Below, piece by piece: positions 52,801-64,000 of a DNA stretch of 64,000 bases (the stretch's first letter is position 1; every line of letters begins with the position of its first letter). The stretch spans positions 310,001 through 374,000 of the forward strand of contig VZRS01008360.1 of assembly GCA_013398055.1 (NCBI GenBank), written 5' to 3'. The notes under the pieces were generated by a model, which had not been told where the DNA came from, did no database searches, and was given only the letters and a program-made list of their open reading frames with translations. A program made the position numbers and the translations under genes. This DNA is from Ifrita kowaldi. Its lineage: Eukaryota; Chordata; Aves; Passeriformes; Cinclosomatidae.

Positions 52801-55800
52801 AACTGTAAATACAACATGGTCATGGAAACACTTTTCTTAACTTACAGTAACTGGACAGACTATAAAAAAAAAATCATTCAACTTCAGATGAGATGATTTA
52901 CAAAAACATAATCTTACTTTTTCTACTGCAACTAGTATCAGGAAATTCCCATCAATGAGCAGGACATCTCCATGCTGGATATAGTACAAAGAACATGACT
53001 TTAGACAGAAATTTATCCATAGAGCATGAGTTTCTCTGCTTGGATGGTTGTTTTTTTCTTTCCCTGACCCCCTCCCCATTTTGCACCTTATGAATAACAA
53101 AAGAAAAGAAAAAAAATTTAAAGACTGCTCAGAATTAAGCTCATAAATGTGGACAAATAAAATAAGTATATGTCACTGACCAGAACACTGCTATTGGAAA
53201 AGCTAATTGTTTTATTTCTTCGCTCTAAGTTGTGGAAATTCAAGAGGTTATAATCTCAACTAAGTTACTAGTACAACATCAGAAAGTAAAAACATCATGA
53301 TCTGTGACTGAAAAAAGCTGAATTACCGTAGCTCTTCTGAATGCTTCTTAAAGATCCAAAATCTTTTACTTGGACGAGCACTGTGAAAACTAAATATATG
53401 AAAACATTACCACTTAGACTGGTTTCCTTGAATACATTACTCCGCATATCCCCTCTGAAAGACCGTGTCGGTACAGTGACTTTCTTCACCTCACTATTCA
53501 TGGTACTCCAATTTGCTTATGACAAGACATGAAAATAGAAGCCTAAGTAACTGAACTGCATTATTCTTAAACATTAAATTGCTTAAAGCTTATGAACTTG
53601 TGAATCTCAGCTCTAGTTTAAAACATTGTCTCCCTTGTAAAGGAGTTTGGGACGTGAAAAGATTAACTTTATTGGCACAGTCTTACAAGAACATACTTCT
53701 ATTGCTTCCATGAGCAGTTCAGCTTTTGAAGAACCATGGCTGTAGCTACGGAGTGCACCACAAGAGAGCTAAAACTTGGTTGAACTTGTGCTTCCTAAAG
53801 ACATGGCTTTCAATGAGAAACGAAATTTTCAGATAACCTGCAAGTTGTCTCTTACACAGGTTAAATATGTGCCAACACTGTTCTCTCCCATGGAACAATG
53901 TGCAGGCAGCTAAGTACAGGGGTTGCTCCTCCACGAATACCCTCCCTCTAACAGTCTTCCTCCTCACCATCACTTTTTCCTTACACTCACCAAAAAAGAG
54001 GTGATGATAGGTGCTGCAAAGGATCAGATAGGAGATGCATTAGTGCATCGAGGGGACAAAGGACAAAAGATTGGTAGTTTTACTGCATGGATGAATTTGA
54101 CCTGCCATCCAGACCACTGGCAACAACAGGAACAGTTTACCTTAGATTCCTTTCCCCTTCCAGAGTAAATTTTTTCTTGTACAATTGGAATTAAGCACAT
54201 TAATTTTGGGGTTTTTTTAAGCATGAAAACAATAGATTATACACATAAAAGCATGTAAACTATTTCAGCCTAGGACTTCCATGAGCATTGAAATTAGTAT
54301 GCATAGGGTCAATGTATATAAAATATATCTAAAGACTTAGGTCACAGATTCAAGAATTCTAGCATTCACAAATGTCAAGGCATTTTCTATGTACACAAAT
54401 TCAGAAAGAAAATCACATTCACTATTTTCCACAACACAGTTGGCTTTTTCAGGGCACAGGATTAACAAGAAGGTTTTTAAAATTTTGTTTTACTGTCACT
54501 GCTACATGATCTGTATCTAATTGTTGGACAGTATAATTCTATGGCTGTGAAAACCAATGCATTTGTTTTCTTAACAGGCTTTTTTACAGCTGTCATCACT
54601 AATGCCCTACGCTGCCCCACAACTGGTAACAAAATGAGATGTTATGTCTATGGATGACCAGAAGTAGTGTAAGAAAAAATATCCACTTGAGTTTGCTGTT
54701 TGAGGCATCCTTTAAATCTGAGCACAAATTTCACTAGCAATAACTATGGCCCGTGTGCATTCAGCACTTGTAAAATCAGATGAGGCATTCAATCTGAAAC
54801 CCAGAGAACATGCAATCATTAGCCATTATTTGACAAGTCAGGCTGAAGTAATTATGGAAGATCCCATAGAAACTCTGAAGCAAACGTATAATATTGCCTG
54901 AACTACTGGATTTTTAAAGCAAAACAAGAAGGTGGAGTTTAAGCTTTCATTACGAAGTAAAAAATCCAACCTTACACATTTCCCTGCCAGTCTGAGGACC
55001 CAGTTCAAAATTCACCTAACAGACACTTCACACCTTACATGAACTTAGGAAGTATTTGCTAAGCCAGTAAAAACTTCGAAGAGTTCTTACCTCATCATGT
55101 GATTCACATAGGCTTTGCTACAGCTGGTGTTGTATCTGCATAAACTACAGTGGACGTAAGCAGGAAAGTGGCTCGCAAAATCTTTTATTTCTGAGAAACA
55201 CTCAATGCATTTGTGCGTTCCCATACGATGCCTAACAGTAACATGAATAAGTTACCAGTTAATAGCAACACTTTCAGAAGAGATAACTATTTCAAACTTC
55301 TTGCTTTAGAAACTGGAGGGGTGACATCCACCATCTTTGACAAAGAAAAATGCTAAGTCATCATAACCAATGAAATTACACTCTAGTCCATAAAACACCC
55401 ATGAAAATAGTAACATAAGGACAGCAAACCCAAATAAATTGTACAGATAAGGACAGCATTCTCCTAATACCTTGTTTTTACTTCCTTGCTTTTTTTTTTT
55501 TTGTTAGGTCCCCAAAATGGGGTATCTCCTAGGATAGACAGGATTTAATCTTTTAACTAACAGGTTCAAATAAAACTAAAACAACAACAACAACGGAAAA
55601 CAGTTTCTCTCAATAAGAAAACCTCCAGAGAACACCCAGGCAGATGTATTCCTCTCCACAGGTAAGTTTTAAACATAAATCTGAATAATGAGTCAGTATT
55701 TCAAGAGTCTGTGACTCCAAGCAGAGAAAAGTTCTAAATGTGGCACAGAGAAGTTTCCAGAACACATGTTCTTCCATCATAAAGTAGTCTGCCACCACCA

Positions 55801-58800
55801 AAACCAGTGAATGGAGATTCAGAATTATAACCACTGTACCAGTATGTGGAAAGTTTATGCATCTGCTTTCTCGGCAAACCCGAGGTGTCAGATCTTCTGT
55901 ATTACAGTACTAAAGTTACTGAAAGACCATCAAATGATCAGTTATTTATATTCAAAGTGTACTTAAAGACAATTTTAATGCTAGTATTTTACCTTAGATT
56001 ATGAAATGTTATATTTGTAGGTTCTTTTTTTTTTCTGCTGTTCGTCCAGGCATTTTGTCTCTTCGATGTAGATTGTTTTGATTTTCCTCTTGACTTACTT
56101 GTATTAGATTTGTTATGATTTTTAGTGGTTGCATTTTTAGCTTTAGGTGATAACTGAAATGTGGAACTGCTTGTACTAACAGAAGATGTAGCTGATGATC
56201 CTGACTGATGAGATCCCAAAGATGCTCGAATAGTCACCTACAAGCATGAAGTAAAAAAAAAATTTCTGTTTAGATTTAAGTTCTCCAAGTTCCCACTCCT
56301 ACTTGTCTCAAAGTTTAAGCCACTTTACAGCACAAATCATAGCATAAGAAACTCTCCTGATTAAAGACTAATTTGAAGAATACAAAATACTGAAAATACT
56401 GTTGGACTAGAGTTAACCTCTAATAGCCTACTGGATGCTTAAAAAGCTCATTTTGGTCAAAATGGCTGTTCATGACAAAACACAGTTTTCTTTCCAGAGC
56501 TGCAACTGGCTATATCCTGCTTTCTTAAATGAAAAAGAAAATGTAGCAGAAATCTCAGGCCAATCAGCTCTACTAAGAAGAACATCAAACCACCCCATAA
56601 GTGCCCAGATTTAACAAAAAAGTCCCATGTCTTGTTGCCTCATGATGAGCCAGTCTACTCCCTTCAGATATTTTTGCTCCTCATCCCAAAACTCCAAGGA
56701 CTAATTCTGTTTTCTGATCTCTCATCTGGTATTCTCCAACTCCCTTGTCACGCTCTCAAAATGTGGTTTTGACCCACAATATGACTCCTAATTATATTTC
56801 TTACCCATACTCCTAGTTTAGAAGCACCTTGTCTTCTAAACCTGGTTCCAAGTTCTTCGGTATTATCATTTGCATCCTGTCAAGGTCTACTAACATGAGA
56901 ATTTCAACATAATCTAAGCTTTTATTAGGTCATGAAGACCCTGAAATCTTTTAAAAATTGAGGTATTGTGACAGAGTAAAGAATCAGTGCTTTAAATTCC
57001 TTCTGCCAAGAAAGACAATCAATGGCAACTGCAGTCATTTTCCCTTCCTGACTCTACAGCAAATGAACTGTGAAGAGCTGATGAAAATGTTAACTTTTCT
57101 TCTTCCTTGCAACTGAAAGGACATATATTTTAACAGTCTACTAAAAAACTGTTGGAAAAAGTTCCAAAATCTACAAGAAAATCCTAGTCTAAGTAGTTCC
57201 TTCTTGAGAAATGGGAGAATGACTTAAAGACAGCGTAAGTGTTCTGAGGGGACCCAAATTTTCCTCACACACCTTCAAATGCTGAACCTCAAGAAGACCT
57301 GGTGAACTCAGTTTTAAGCACATATATTCTATTCAGTAGGAGGTCTGGCATTTTTATATGGTTTTTTGCCACCACCTTCCATAAGTTGAAAATTTTTCAC
57401 AAGAAATGATGCAGAAGAAGCTCCCAGCACAAGAAAGCAAGAATGGAAGGGGACAAATAGACCATCAACTCAAGAAAGCAGCAGCTCTGGCTGGACTGCT
57501 GGCTTACATGTAGGTGTATGGAACGATGGGACAGAAAGCAAAACCATGCATCACCAGGAAGAAACCATAAATTGTGCCTGGTAATTCTTGAAACAGGAGC
57601 GTTTTTTAGAGTTTTAGTTTTAGAGATGAGGAAAAAAAACCAAAACACAACACACAAAACAATACAATCCCAAACACTTTGTTTGGGAAAAGAAAGGAGA
57701 AAAGCACTTCTTTCTATTCTACTCTTATTTTTACCAAGGCCTTTTTCCCCTTTGTCCCCTCTAGTTTTCCTACATGAACACTCACCTTTGTTCCAGGAGG
57801 CAAGCCTTCTAATTGCTTGGGTTTCCTAAATGTCCGGTGATGCTGAGTCTTGTGATCCATTTTTTCTTTGCATGTTAAAAATTGCAGTCTGCATTTAGTG
57901 CAACGGTATATTCCCTTTTTCTTCCAAAGATAAATGACAATCTATAGTAAGCACCGATGGCATGACAAACAAAACTCTAGCCCTAGCTTGTCTCAAGCAA
58001 TGCTTATACAGTCCCTAAAACATCAACTAAATAAACTCCTAATACTGTACAATGACAAGATACTCCATAGGAATTAGATACTTGAAAATGCAAACCAGTA
58101 CAATTACTAAAAGGAGGAGGAATCAGATTACCAGTTACAAGACACAGTACTTCATTATCTTTTTCTTTATTTGAACTAGTGGCAGGTTTGCTAGTAACTT
58201 CAAGAAAAACAGAATCATATCACTGCAATGTAATGAAGAAACCAAATAGCAAAAAGATTCTTTCAAGGATATTCAGAGATTATTTTAAACAGGGAGCTGC
58301 TATCATACACAAACAAGACAAAGTCTAGTAATTAGTTTAAAGACTTCTGCAATTCTTCTGAAGTATTCTTATTAACTATTCTTATCCAGTAACAACCATA
58401 CAAATCAGTTGTGTTTCTTTTTTCAGAGGGAGATCCCTTACACGTTTAGCATTTTTCTAGCATTAATGATTGAAAATACCTGCTTACCTGATGCCTCATA
58501 TAATGATGCATATATGGTGCTCCAATTTTAATTACTTTGAGGCAAAACGGGCATAGCAAATGTTTTGTGTTTTCATGAACTGTTCTAAAATGTGTTTCTA
58601 CATCTGAAAAAGCTGAGGATCTGTAGTTGCACACCTAAAATAAAAAGTTTGACTTTTTGTTACAAGTTTATTGACAGTGAAGATGGGGAAGTGGTGTAAT
58701 CTAAATACAAAAGTCACTCTGAGATACCTGGCAAACATACGGCATTTCACCTGGCTTATGATTGTCCTTCATATGTTGCAAAAGAACTTGCTCTGTTTCA

Positions 58801-61800
58801 AATGATAATTCACAGATTTTACAAATTGCTAGAGAAAGTGAAAAACAAGAAAAAGGTAAAAATTTGATAGGGGTCACATACAGATAAATTATAATACATA
58901 TATAATGTGAGCTGTATACATCACTAAACATAAAGCAATCTAATGATTATTCTACTTTTCAGAAGAAATTCCCTGCACAATTTCAGAAGGCCAGGAAGGC
59001 AAGCACCTTAAACATGAGTTCTTAAAGTAAAGCTTCCAATTAAAAATAAACAAACAAACAAAAATGCAGGGAAAAAAACAAAAAGCTTTTTAAAATACTT
59101 TTTTGCACATACATTGCTCTTCAAAAAAAAAAAACCCCAAAACCCTCTGTTCCTATATTAAATCTCAAGATTATTGTTCTTTAAGTACAATAGCTTTATT
59201 TTGAAATTACAAACCAGGAAATAAAAGTTGGAAAATTTCTAAAAATTTTGACTTAGAAAAAAATTCAGTGTGATAGGATCCAACTCACTGGACGACTCAT
59301 AAGGCGTGTGTGTACTCTCAATGTGGCACTGCAGCTGGAATGGGGTGGGGAACTGTCGGTAACAGTGCTGGCAGGTGGTGTGGCTTTCCCAACTTTCATT
59401 GCTTTGCTTCTCAAGCTCCAAGTGATGTTTCATGTGGTTCATAAACCTTTAAATTATAGTGAACACGTGCAAAAACTACATTTTAACATTCCCTATACAT
59501 AATATATCACGTGCAAAATGTACAGGATTCTTTAGAAACTTTACTTTGTATGGACTTCTCAATTTCAAAAAAACCCCAAAAACGAAGTAATAAGTGCTTG
59601 CTAAAAAAAAGGCAACGAACTTAAAGCTGACTAGAAATCTTTGACTTTAAGGAACACACAGCAAGTCTAAAACATGTTCTAAGACTAGATAATCTATCAC
59701 ATTTCTCATGTTTCCTTAGGCAAAATTCTTGCCTTGGAATAAAGGGAAATAAGCCCACATCAAGTGTTCACACTTCATTCGCAACAAGCAATCTCAAAGC
59801 CACATTCTGAAACAAGTGTAACTTTAGCTCTGCTGAAAACCATGAAGTGGCAAGAACATATCTGCAATTTGGACATGATAGCTTTGTGTGAAACCGTGTC
59901 ATTCAAAACTGGCAGGGCTCCAGGAGCCTACTTCATCTAAAGCATTTAGGCCTGATGTCGAATTATGAAGGACAGTTTACAAAACGTCACTGTGCAGCCC
60001 ACATCAAAGGAGTCAAGGGAGAAACTGGTATGTTACTGCTACTTTAAGTTACCAGCTTTTCCTCATTAATCTGTCCACCTGTCTGAAGCAGGAACCTATT
60101 CTGGCTGAGAAGTCCAGGCACCCACGACAGCATCAGCAGATCACTGTTACTGGCAGAGCAGCACAAGGACAGATTAGCTGCAAATCCACTACTGTACAAC
60201 TTCCAAAATTCCTGGTTTTAATGCACTTCATTTCAATACAGCCAGAGGAACTATTAAATGTAGGCCACACTCAAAAAAGGAATCAGACCTTGGAACTGGA
60301 AAAACAAATGAGCAAGGAGAATAGTCTATTGAGCTCAAGCTCCTAATATCATGCAGTTGCTTAAAAAACAGAAACAAGAAAACCACAAAAAGCCAACTGA
60401 GTGTATCCAGGCTCCTAAGCAGACAAAAGGAACTGACACTATTACTGCATAATGCCTTAACAGAAAATTATTGTAATGGTATGTTCAATCACACATCTTT
60501 TAAAGAAAGCAGAGGATTACTATGATGAATCACTTTCTGTTTTGATTTCAGTCAAAAAACTTATACTTGAATTACAAAGGTAATATGTATTTATTTTGTC
60601 CTATATATATTTATATATGTATCTATTTGTACTATATATGAAGGTGAAAAATACACCTTGAAATAAAAATTCTGAAGTTATAGAACCATGCAATAAAGCT
60701 ACAAAGTTACAGGCAAAATTAATATGGTTTAAATCAACCCTACAGAAATTGGGAAAAAAAAGGGCTTGTACATTTTTAATGACTTGCTGTGGAACACATA
60801 GGCACCATTAGCAGCGATTGCTTACAATATAATGCTGAGTAGAAAATAGTGCCTATTTAATGATTAATAGCAAATGTCATTGTTTTAATTACAGAAAACT
60901 TGTTTTTTTCAATAATACATTGTCCAATGTTAGCATAAACCTGTTCATTTTAACTTGCAGACTGTGCCCTTTGAAACAATAGTCCATTTTTCAATTTTAC
61001 ATTCTGCTACCTCAGCTTCCCTTGAAGAGTGCATGTAAAAAAGTTCAGTGACCTTAACTTCCAAAGGAACGATGACACAAACTTGTCTACCTACTAAAAC
61101 AGCTTACTGGGGTTTTATCAGCATTTGGAAGTAAAATTACTCCAACAAAAGAACAGATGTTACATAAGTGAACTACTGACTATTAGTCCTTGTGTGTCCC
61201 TAAAGGGAATTAACACTCGCATCTACCAATATCGCCATCAATCCAGATGGCAAATTGTAAAATACTTTGTGTTGCCCTTTCTAACCCTAAAGTCCTACAA
61301 CTGCTCTTATCAAAATTCTAGGTTTATGTTAGACACCACTAAAATTTGTACTCTAATCTGTAAAAGGTTTCAAGTTATGGCCATACATGCAAAGTAAAAA
61401 TTAATTCAATTTCTTTTCAGTCACCCAATATTATCAGTTTTCAGTACGAAAGGAACTGTACTCCAGAGAGACAAAATTTTAATACATGAGACTACTACGG
61501 GTAGTAAGTGATTAACAAATAATTAAGGAAGTGAGTTCAAATACCTTATGTTATTTTTAAGAACTTTGAGACAACTGATGCATTTAAATGTCGTATGAGT
61601 CTTCTGCTCTTGTTGTACCTGCTGGAGGTCACCTTCATCCTTTCCATAATAAAAGTCATTAACTAACATAATCAATTTTCCTTTCTCAGATTCAGCAGTC
61701 TTACTTGTGTTCAAACACTCTGTTTTGATCACTCCCGGGAAAAAGTTATTTACCATGTCTGGACAACAATACTGGATGCAAACAGGGGGAAGAGATGAGA

Positions 61801-62763
61801 CAGAGAGAAACAAAGGTATCAGTCTCTCCAAACTGCATCAATGAGAAAAGCATTTTAAAAACTGAAGGCACTAATAAGAGTTAGATGCAAAGCTTAATTC
61901 TCTGACACACTGACCTTAGTCATACTCAATTTTAAACAGTGACTCGTCTTTAACTAGTGTTTAAGTAATAAAACACTATATATTACAAAACTGAAAAGAA
62001 AGATTCTTAGAGGATCATGTAAGATAGATTTAATCAAGAAAGCAATACTACCGTTGCCTTACTCCTGGGAAAAAGTTCTATTTCATTTACATTTAATAAC
62101 AAGAACGAAAGCAGTTTTCATGCAAGTATTTTGCTGACAAGCATAAGTTTATTGAGAACAATGTTTCCAGAAACAGTAATAAGTAGTTTCATAGTCAGAT
62201 GAAGTGATGCTCAGTTTCTGAAAGTTTTGTTTACCACAGTGTTTAAGTATGAACTACAAATGAAATTCTTCCCCCCAGCTTAACAACTTTTTTATCTATT
62301 AGGTATGAAGTATTTTTATCTTGATGTACCAAGTGACACATCAAGATAAAAAGGTACGTTTACACTGTCATCTTTGTGTCAGCTGCAATCTTATACAGAT
62401 GTGGGCCACCTGGCTGCCTATTACCATAGACACTTACCTTCAGCACATTGGAAAAATGAGGCAAAAAGCAGCAAGATTTAGAGCTCCCCTACTCCTGTCT
62501 TGCTCTTTGTGACTACAAGACTTTGAGCATTTGGCTCTGGTTGGTACCAGAGAGAAGCCAAACCAGCTTCCTATCAAACCACAGCACTCTTCCATAACCA
62601 AAGAGAAGCCCATAAAGTTTGTTCTAATGCTTACCAGCCCCAAAATATTTTACCTTCATATGATTTTTTAGAGGATCCATAAGATTGAAATGTATATTAC
62701 ACTTTGGACAGGCCCGTGGGAAAGGTCCTCCATTTTTAATGGTGCTGGATGCAGCATTTGTCC
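37243..62763 (-). CDS. ZNF280D: ZNF280D, zinc finger protein 280D (SUHW4), 3' part; N-terminus outside window
   Basis: Nuclear C2H2 zinc-finger protein related to Drosophila Suppressor of Hairy-wing; target sites and role are poorly known. Exons placed, in transcript order: 62654-62763, 61545-61771, 59289-59446, 58728-58828, 58488-58634, 57786-57920, 55993-56237, 55091-55231, 52659-52777, 52444-52480, 42551-42606 and coding part 37243-37879. Together they give about 704 codons. The zinc fingers occupy the first nine exons, interrupted by a Ser/Lys-rich linker in 55993-56237. The C-terminal tail is acidic and Ser-rich and carries SVSSDISEQGSIHLEPLTPS and SEVLEHEATEILQKG, which identify the D paralogue. 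All checked junction phases agree except 52444-52480 to 42551-42606, where at least one small exon is missing from this model. Upstream exons lie beyond 64000. Confidence 0.93.
37880..42550 (-). other. ZNF280D: ZNF280D last intron
   Basis: 4.7 kb, AT-rich, with no exon or recognisable mobile element seen on either strand. Confidence 0.6.
42551..42606 (-). CDS. ZNF280D: ZNF280D small exon before the terminal exon
   Basis: 56 bases, phase 0 start, two bases left. It encodes KISRPSLSEGKTETPTFE and joins the terminal exon to give FESKQEHD. Acceptor ATTACAG, donor GTAAAT. Confidence 0.88.
42607..52443 (-). other. ZNF280D: ZNF280D large intron, probably containing an unplaced exon
   Basis: 9.8 kb, AT-rich. 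Phase arithmetic demands at least one exon here whose length is 1 more than a multiple of 3. A plus-strand frame of 153 codons (44731-45192) is also present without recognisable homology. Confidence 0.6.
52444..52480 (-). CDS. ZNF280D: ZNF280D micro-exon after the fingers
   Basis: 37 bases between a TATTTTCAG acceptor and a GTAAGT donor. In phase with the preceding exon it reads VSTANPTAAQVS and leaves two bases (CA). The following placed exon starts in phase 0, so another exon must lie between. Confidence 0.8.
52659..52777 (-). CDS. ZNF280D: ZNF280D exon: last finger
   Basis: 119 bases. It encodes GVTVVCLNCDFLADASGLDS and MATHLSENHTHTCQVIIEK. The donor is GTGAGT. Confidence 0.94.
55091..55231 (-). 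CDS. ZNF280D: ZNF280D exon: two fingers
   Basis: 141 bases. It encodes RMGTHKCIECFSEIKDFASH and then VHCSLCRYNTSCSKAYVNHM. The donor is GTAAGAA. Confidence 0.94.
55993..56237 (-). CDS. ZNF280D: ZNF280D exon: Ser/Lys-rich linker
   Basis: 245 bases. It begins VTIRASLGSHQSGSSATSS and runs through SKSRGKSKQSTSKRQNA to NITFHNL. It has no finger ligands and is probably disordered and basic; nuclear-localisation function is inference. Confidence 0.9.
57786..57920 (-). CDS. ZNF280D: ZNF280D exon: seventh finger
   Basis: 135 bases (45 codons). It encodes YRCTKCRLQFLTCKEKMDHK and FRKPKQLEGLPPGTK. The acceptor (TTTGGAAG) has a poor pyrimidine tract. I chose it because it gives the usual spacing from the preceding His to the first Cys; an upstream ACTATAG acceptor would add a few residues. 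Confidence 0.87.
58488..58634 (-). CDS. ZNF280D: ZNF280D exon: fifth and sixth fingers
   Basis: 147 bases, phase 0 at both ends. It encodes VCNYRSSAFSDVETHFRTVH and then LLCPFCLKVIKIGAPYMHHY. The donor is GTAAGC. Confidence 0.94.
58728..58828 (-). CDS. ZNF280D: ZNF280D exon: fourth finger
   Basis: 101 bases. It encodes ICKICELSFETEQVLLQHM and KDNHKPGEMPYVCQ. The first Cys of the next finger (VCQ) is the third-last base triplet set of this exon, and its partner Cys is in the next exon. Donor GTATCT. Confidence 0.93.
59289..59446 (-). CDS. ZNF280D: ZNF280D exon: second and third fingers
   Basis: 158 bases. It starts FMNHMKHHLELEKQ, which supplies the His ligands, then TTCQHCYRQFPTPFQLQCHI and ESTHTP, a complete C2H2 finger. 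The donor is GTGAGT. Confidence 0.93.
61545..61771 (-). CDS. ZNF280D: ZNF280D exon: linker and start of second finger
   Basis: 227 bases from a CATCCAG acceptor. It begins YCCPDM and contains SEKGKLIMLVNDFYYGKDEG and then FKCISCLKVLKNNI. The Cys pair of this finger is here and its His ligands are in the next exon. The donor is GTATTT. Confidence 0.92.
62313..62352. repeat. Perfect inverted repeat, 15-bp arms, 10-base loop
   Basis: TTTTTATCTTGATGT (62313-62327) is repeated as its exact reverse complement at 62338-62352. It lies in a ZNF280D intron. Confidence 0.93.
62654..62763 (-). CDS. ZNF280D: ZNF280D exon: first finger in window
   Basis: 110 bases, with two leading bases. It encodes RACPKCNIHFNLMDPLKNHM, a finger whose last ligands follow in the next exon (KYCCPDM). 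The previous exon is not seen up to 64000. Confidence 0.9.
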
Positions 62764-64000
62764 CTGTAAAATTTAAAACATATAAAGACTCAGAATTCAC
62801 AAGCAGAGTACTCAATTTAATAGTAGTAGTAGAATTCTAGCAAAATATGCTATTTCAAATGAAAACTATTACCATCAATGAAGTTGTAGTAACCATAAGC
62901 AAGGCTTTACAAGCATCTTTTAATTACTCTTCCTTTTTCCCAAACTGACTTGGAGTTTGTTCTATTTGATATAGACTGATAAACAGATTTTACAAAATCT
63001 TATCAACAAACAAGGAAAAAACACATGAGGAGATAAAGGTAGCACGGTAGAGAGAAAGCACTCTTTCTGTGCACTATCAGCCCACCCCATTGTGGACAGG
63101 ATGGATTTTTGATGCTTTTGTTTTACAAACTTTAATTTTCAAATGAACGTGTAAAGCCTGTTTACTGCCACGACCCGATCATCATCACAACAGGCTACAG
63201 ATAACTGGTTCTGGAAAGGAATTTCGCCATTTGGTTCTTAATGATGAGGCTATTTCTCTCTGGATATTTGTCGGAATCTAGGCCTATTCAAACACATTCT
63301 TCTGTTAAGCAAAGGTGTCTTTGGAGAATCCAGAGAATAAATCCTCTAAATTAATAATTACTCCCAGTAATTAAACGAAATAACATTCCCTTATCAACAT
63401 AAATGATTAATGCCTTCTGAACAAAAGAGAGGTATTAAAGCTTCGCATTAGTTTAAACTTTAATGAATAAACCCAAGCTTCGAGTTTTCTCCAAACTGCC
63501 AAAAAACATCAGAGCAAGAGTTACTTTCCCAGATGACATTTTCTTGCATTCTCAAGTCATTCACAGATCTGGAGGACTCCATACTAAGTAAGTAGTTTAG
63601 AAGATACTCACAGAAAAAACATCTCAACAGTAGAGTCAACTGTTCCATGAAATACAAGGGAATGAGTAAGTGCACAAATTAAGAGATGACCATGCAACAG
63701 TGTTACACATTTTTACACAAAAATAGCCCTGCCTAGACCATAGGTAGACAGTAATTTTCCTTAAGATAACAGTTTTGCTAAGAATCATTATTAAGCAGAA
63801 AATCCTTCACATGAGTGGATAGCCATGTAGAAGATGCACCACAAAACAGTGCTGCAAGTCTTCACTATTACAGTTGGTAAAACATTTTGACACATCACAG
63901 CTAAGTGCAAACTGAGTGAAGAAAACCAGTTCTGTAGTAAAATGTCGTGTTCTGCAGTGCTTCAGTGCTGGATTCTGCGACAGATTAGAAATTGCTAATT
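62764..64000 (-). other. ZNF280D: ZNF280D intron running off the window
   Basis: No further exon was found. The next upstream exon should end with one base of a split codon; it is presumably right of 64000. Confidence 0.5.

Larger units (their letters stand above)
52778..62653 (-). other. ZNF280D: Remaining ZNF280D introns
   Basis: The stretches longer than 300 bases are 52778-55090, 55232-55992, 56238-57785, 57921-58487, 58829-59288, 59447-61544 and 61772-62653. I saw nothing beyond short A/T runs and the hairpin at 62313-62352. Confidence 0.6.

Overview
The window looks like nuclear DNA from a bird. It is AT-rich and intron-dominated, it carries a truncated CR1 LINE 3' end (25383-25509) with the octamer-type tail typical of avian CR1, and it has an LTR that looks like an avian endogenous retroviral solo LTR (36387-36756). 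I recognise three genes in the order TEX9 (+), MNS1 (-), ZNF280D (-). From memory this is the order on human 15q21.3, so the block appears to be conserved vertebrate synteny.

Layout: 1-997 holds the end of a plus-strand gene, probably TEX9, whose last exon is 920-997. MNS1 runs on the minus strand from its start codon at 9922 to its stop at 2476. I can place ten exons with consistent splice sites and phases, giving a 453-residue coiled-coil protein. TEX9 and MNS1 converge tail to tail within about 1.5 kb. The MNS1 promoter is a CpG island (about 9340-10090). It contains a perfect RFX X-box palindrome 10 bases upstream of the start codon, plus CRE, E-box, CCAAT and ETS motifs. The first intron of MNS1 is largely a GC-rich minisatellite.

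From 10.1 to about 36.2 kb I find no supportable gene, only simple repeats, the CR1 fragment and a few open frames, one of them bounded by good splice-site matches. From 37.24 to 62.76 kb the minus strand carries the zinc-finger and C-terminal part of ZNF280D. Twelve exons are placed; the N-terminal exons lie beyond the right edge. The phases of eleven exon junctions were checked. All agree except the one across the 9.8-kb intron 42607-52443, where at least one small exon must be missing from my model.

MNS1 is a structural protein of motile cilia and sperm flagella, and an RFX X-box in its promoter fits that role. ZNF280D is a little-studied nuclear C2H2 zinc-finger protein. I see no operon-like, CRISPR or otherwise exotic system here. 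The most useful observations are the X-box and one-codon first exon of MNS1, the solo LTR just downstream of the ZNF280D stop codon, two near-perfect intronic hairpins, the missing ZNF280D exon, and a splice-bounded open frame in the gene-poor interval.
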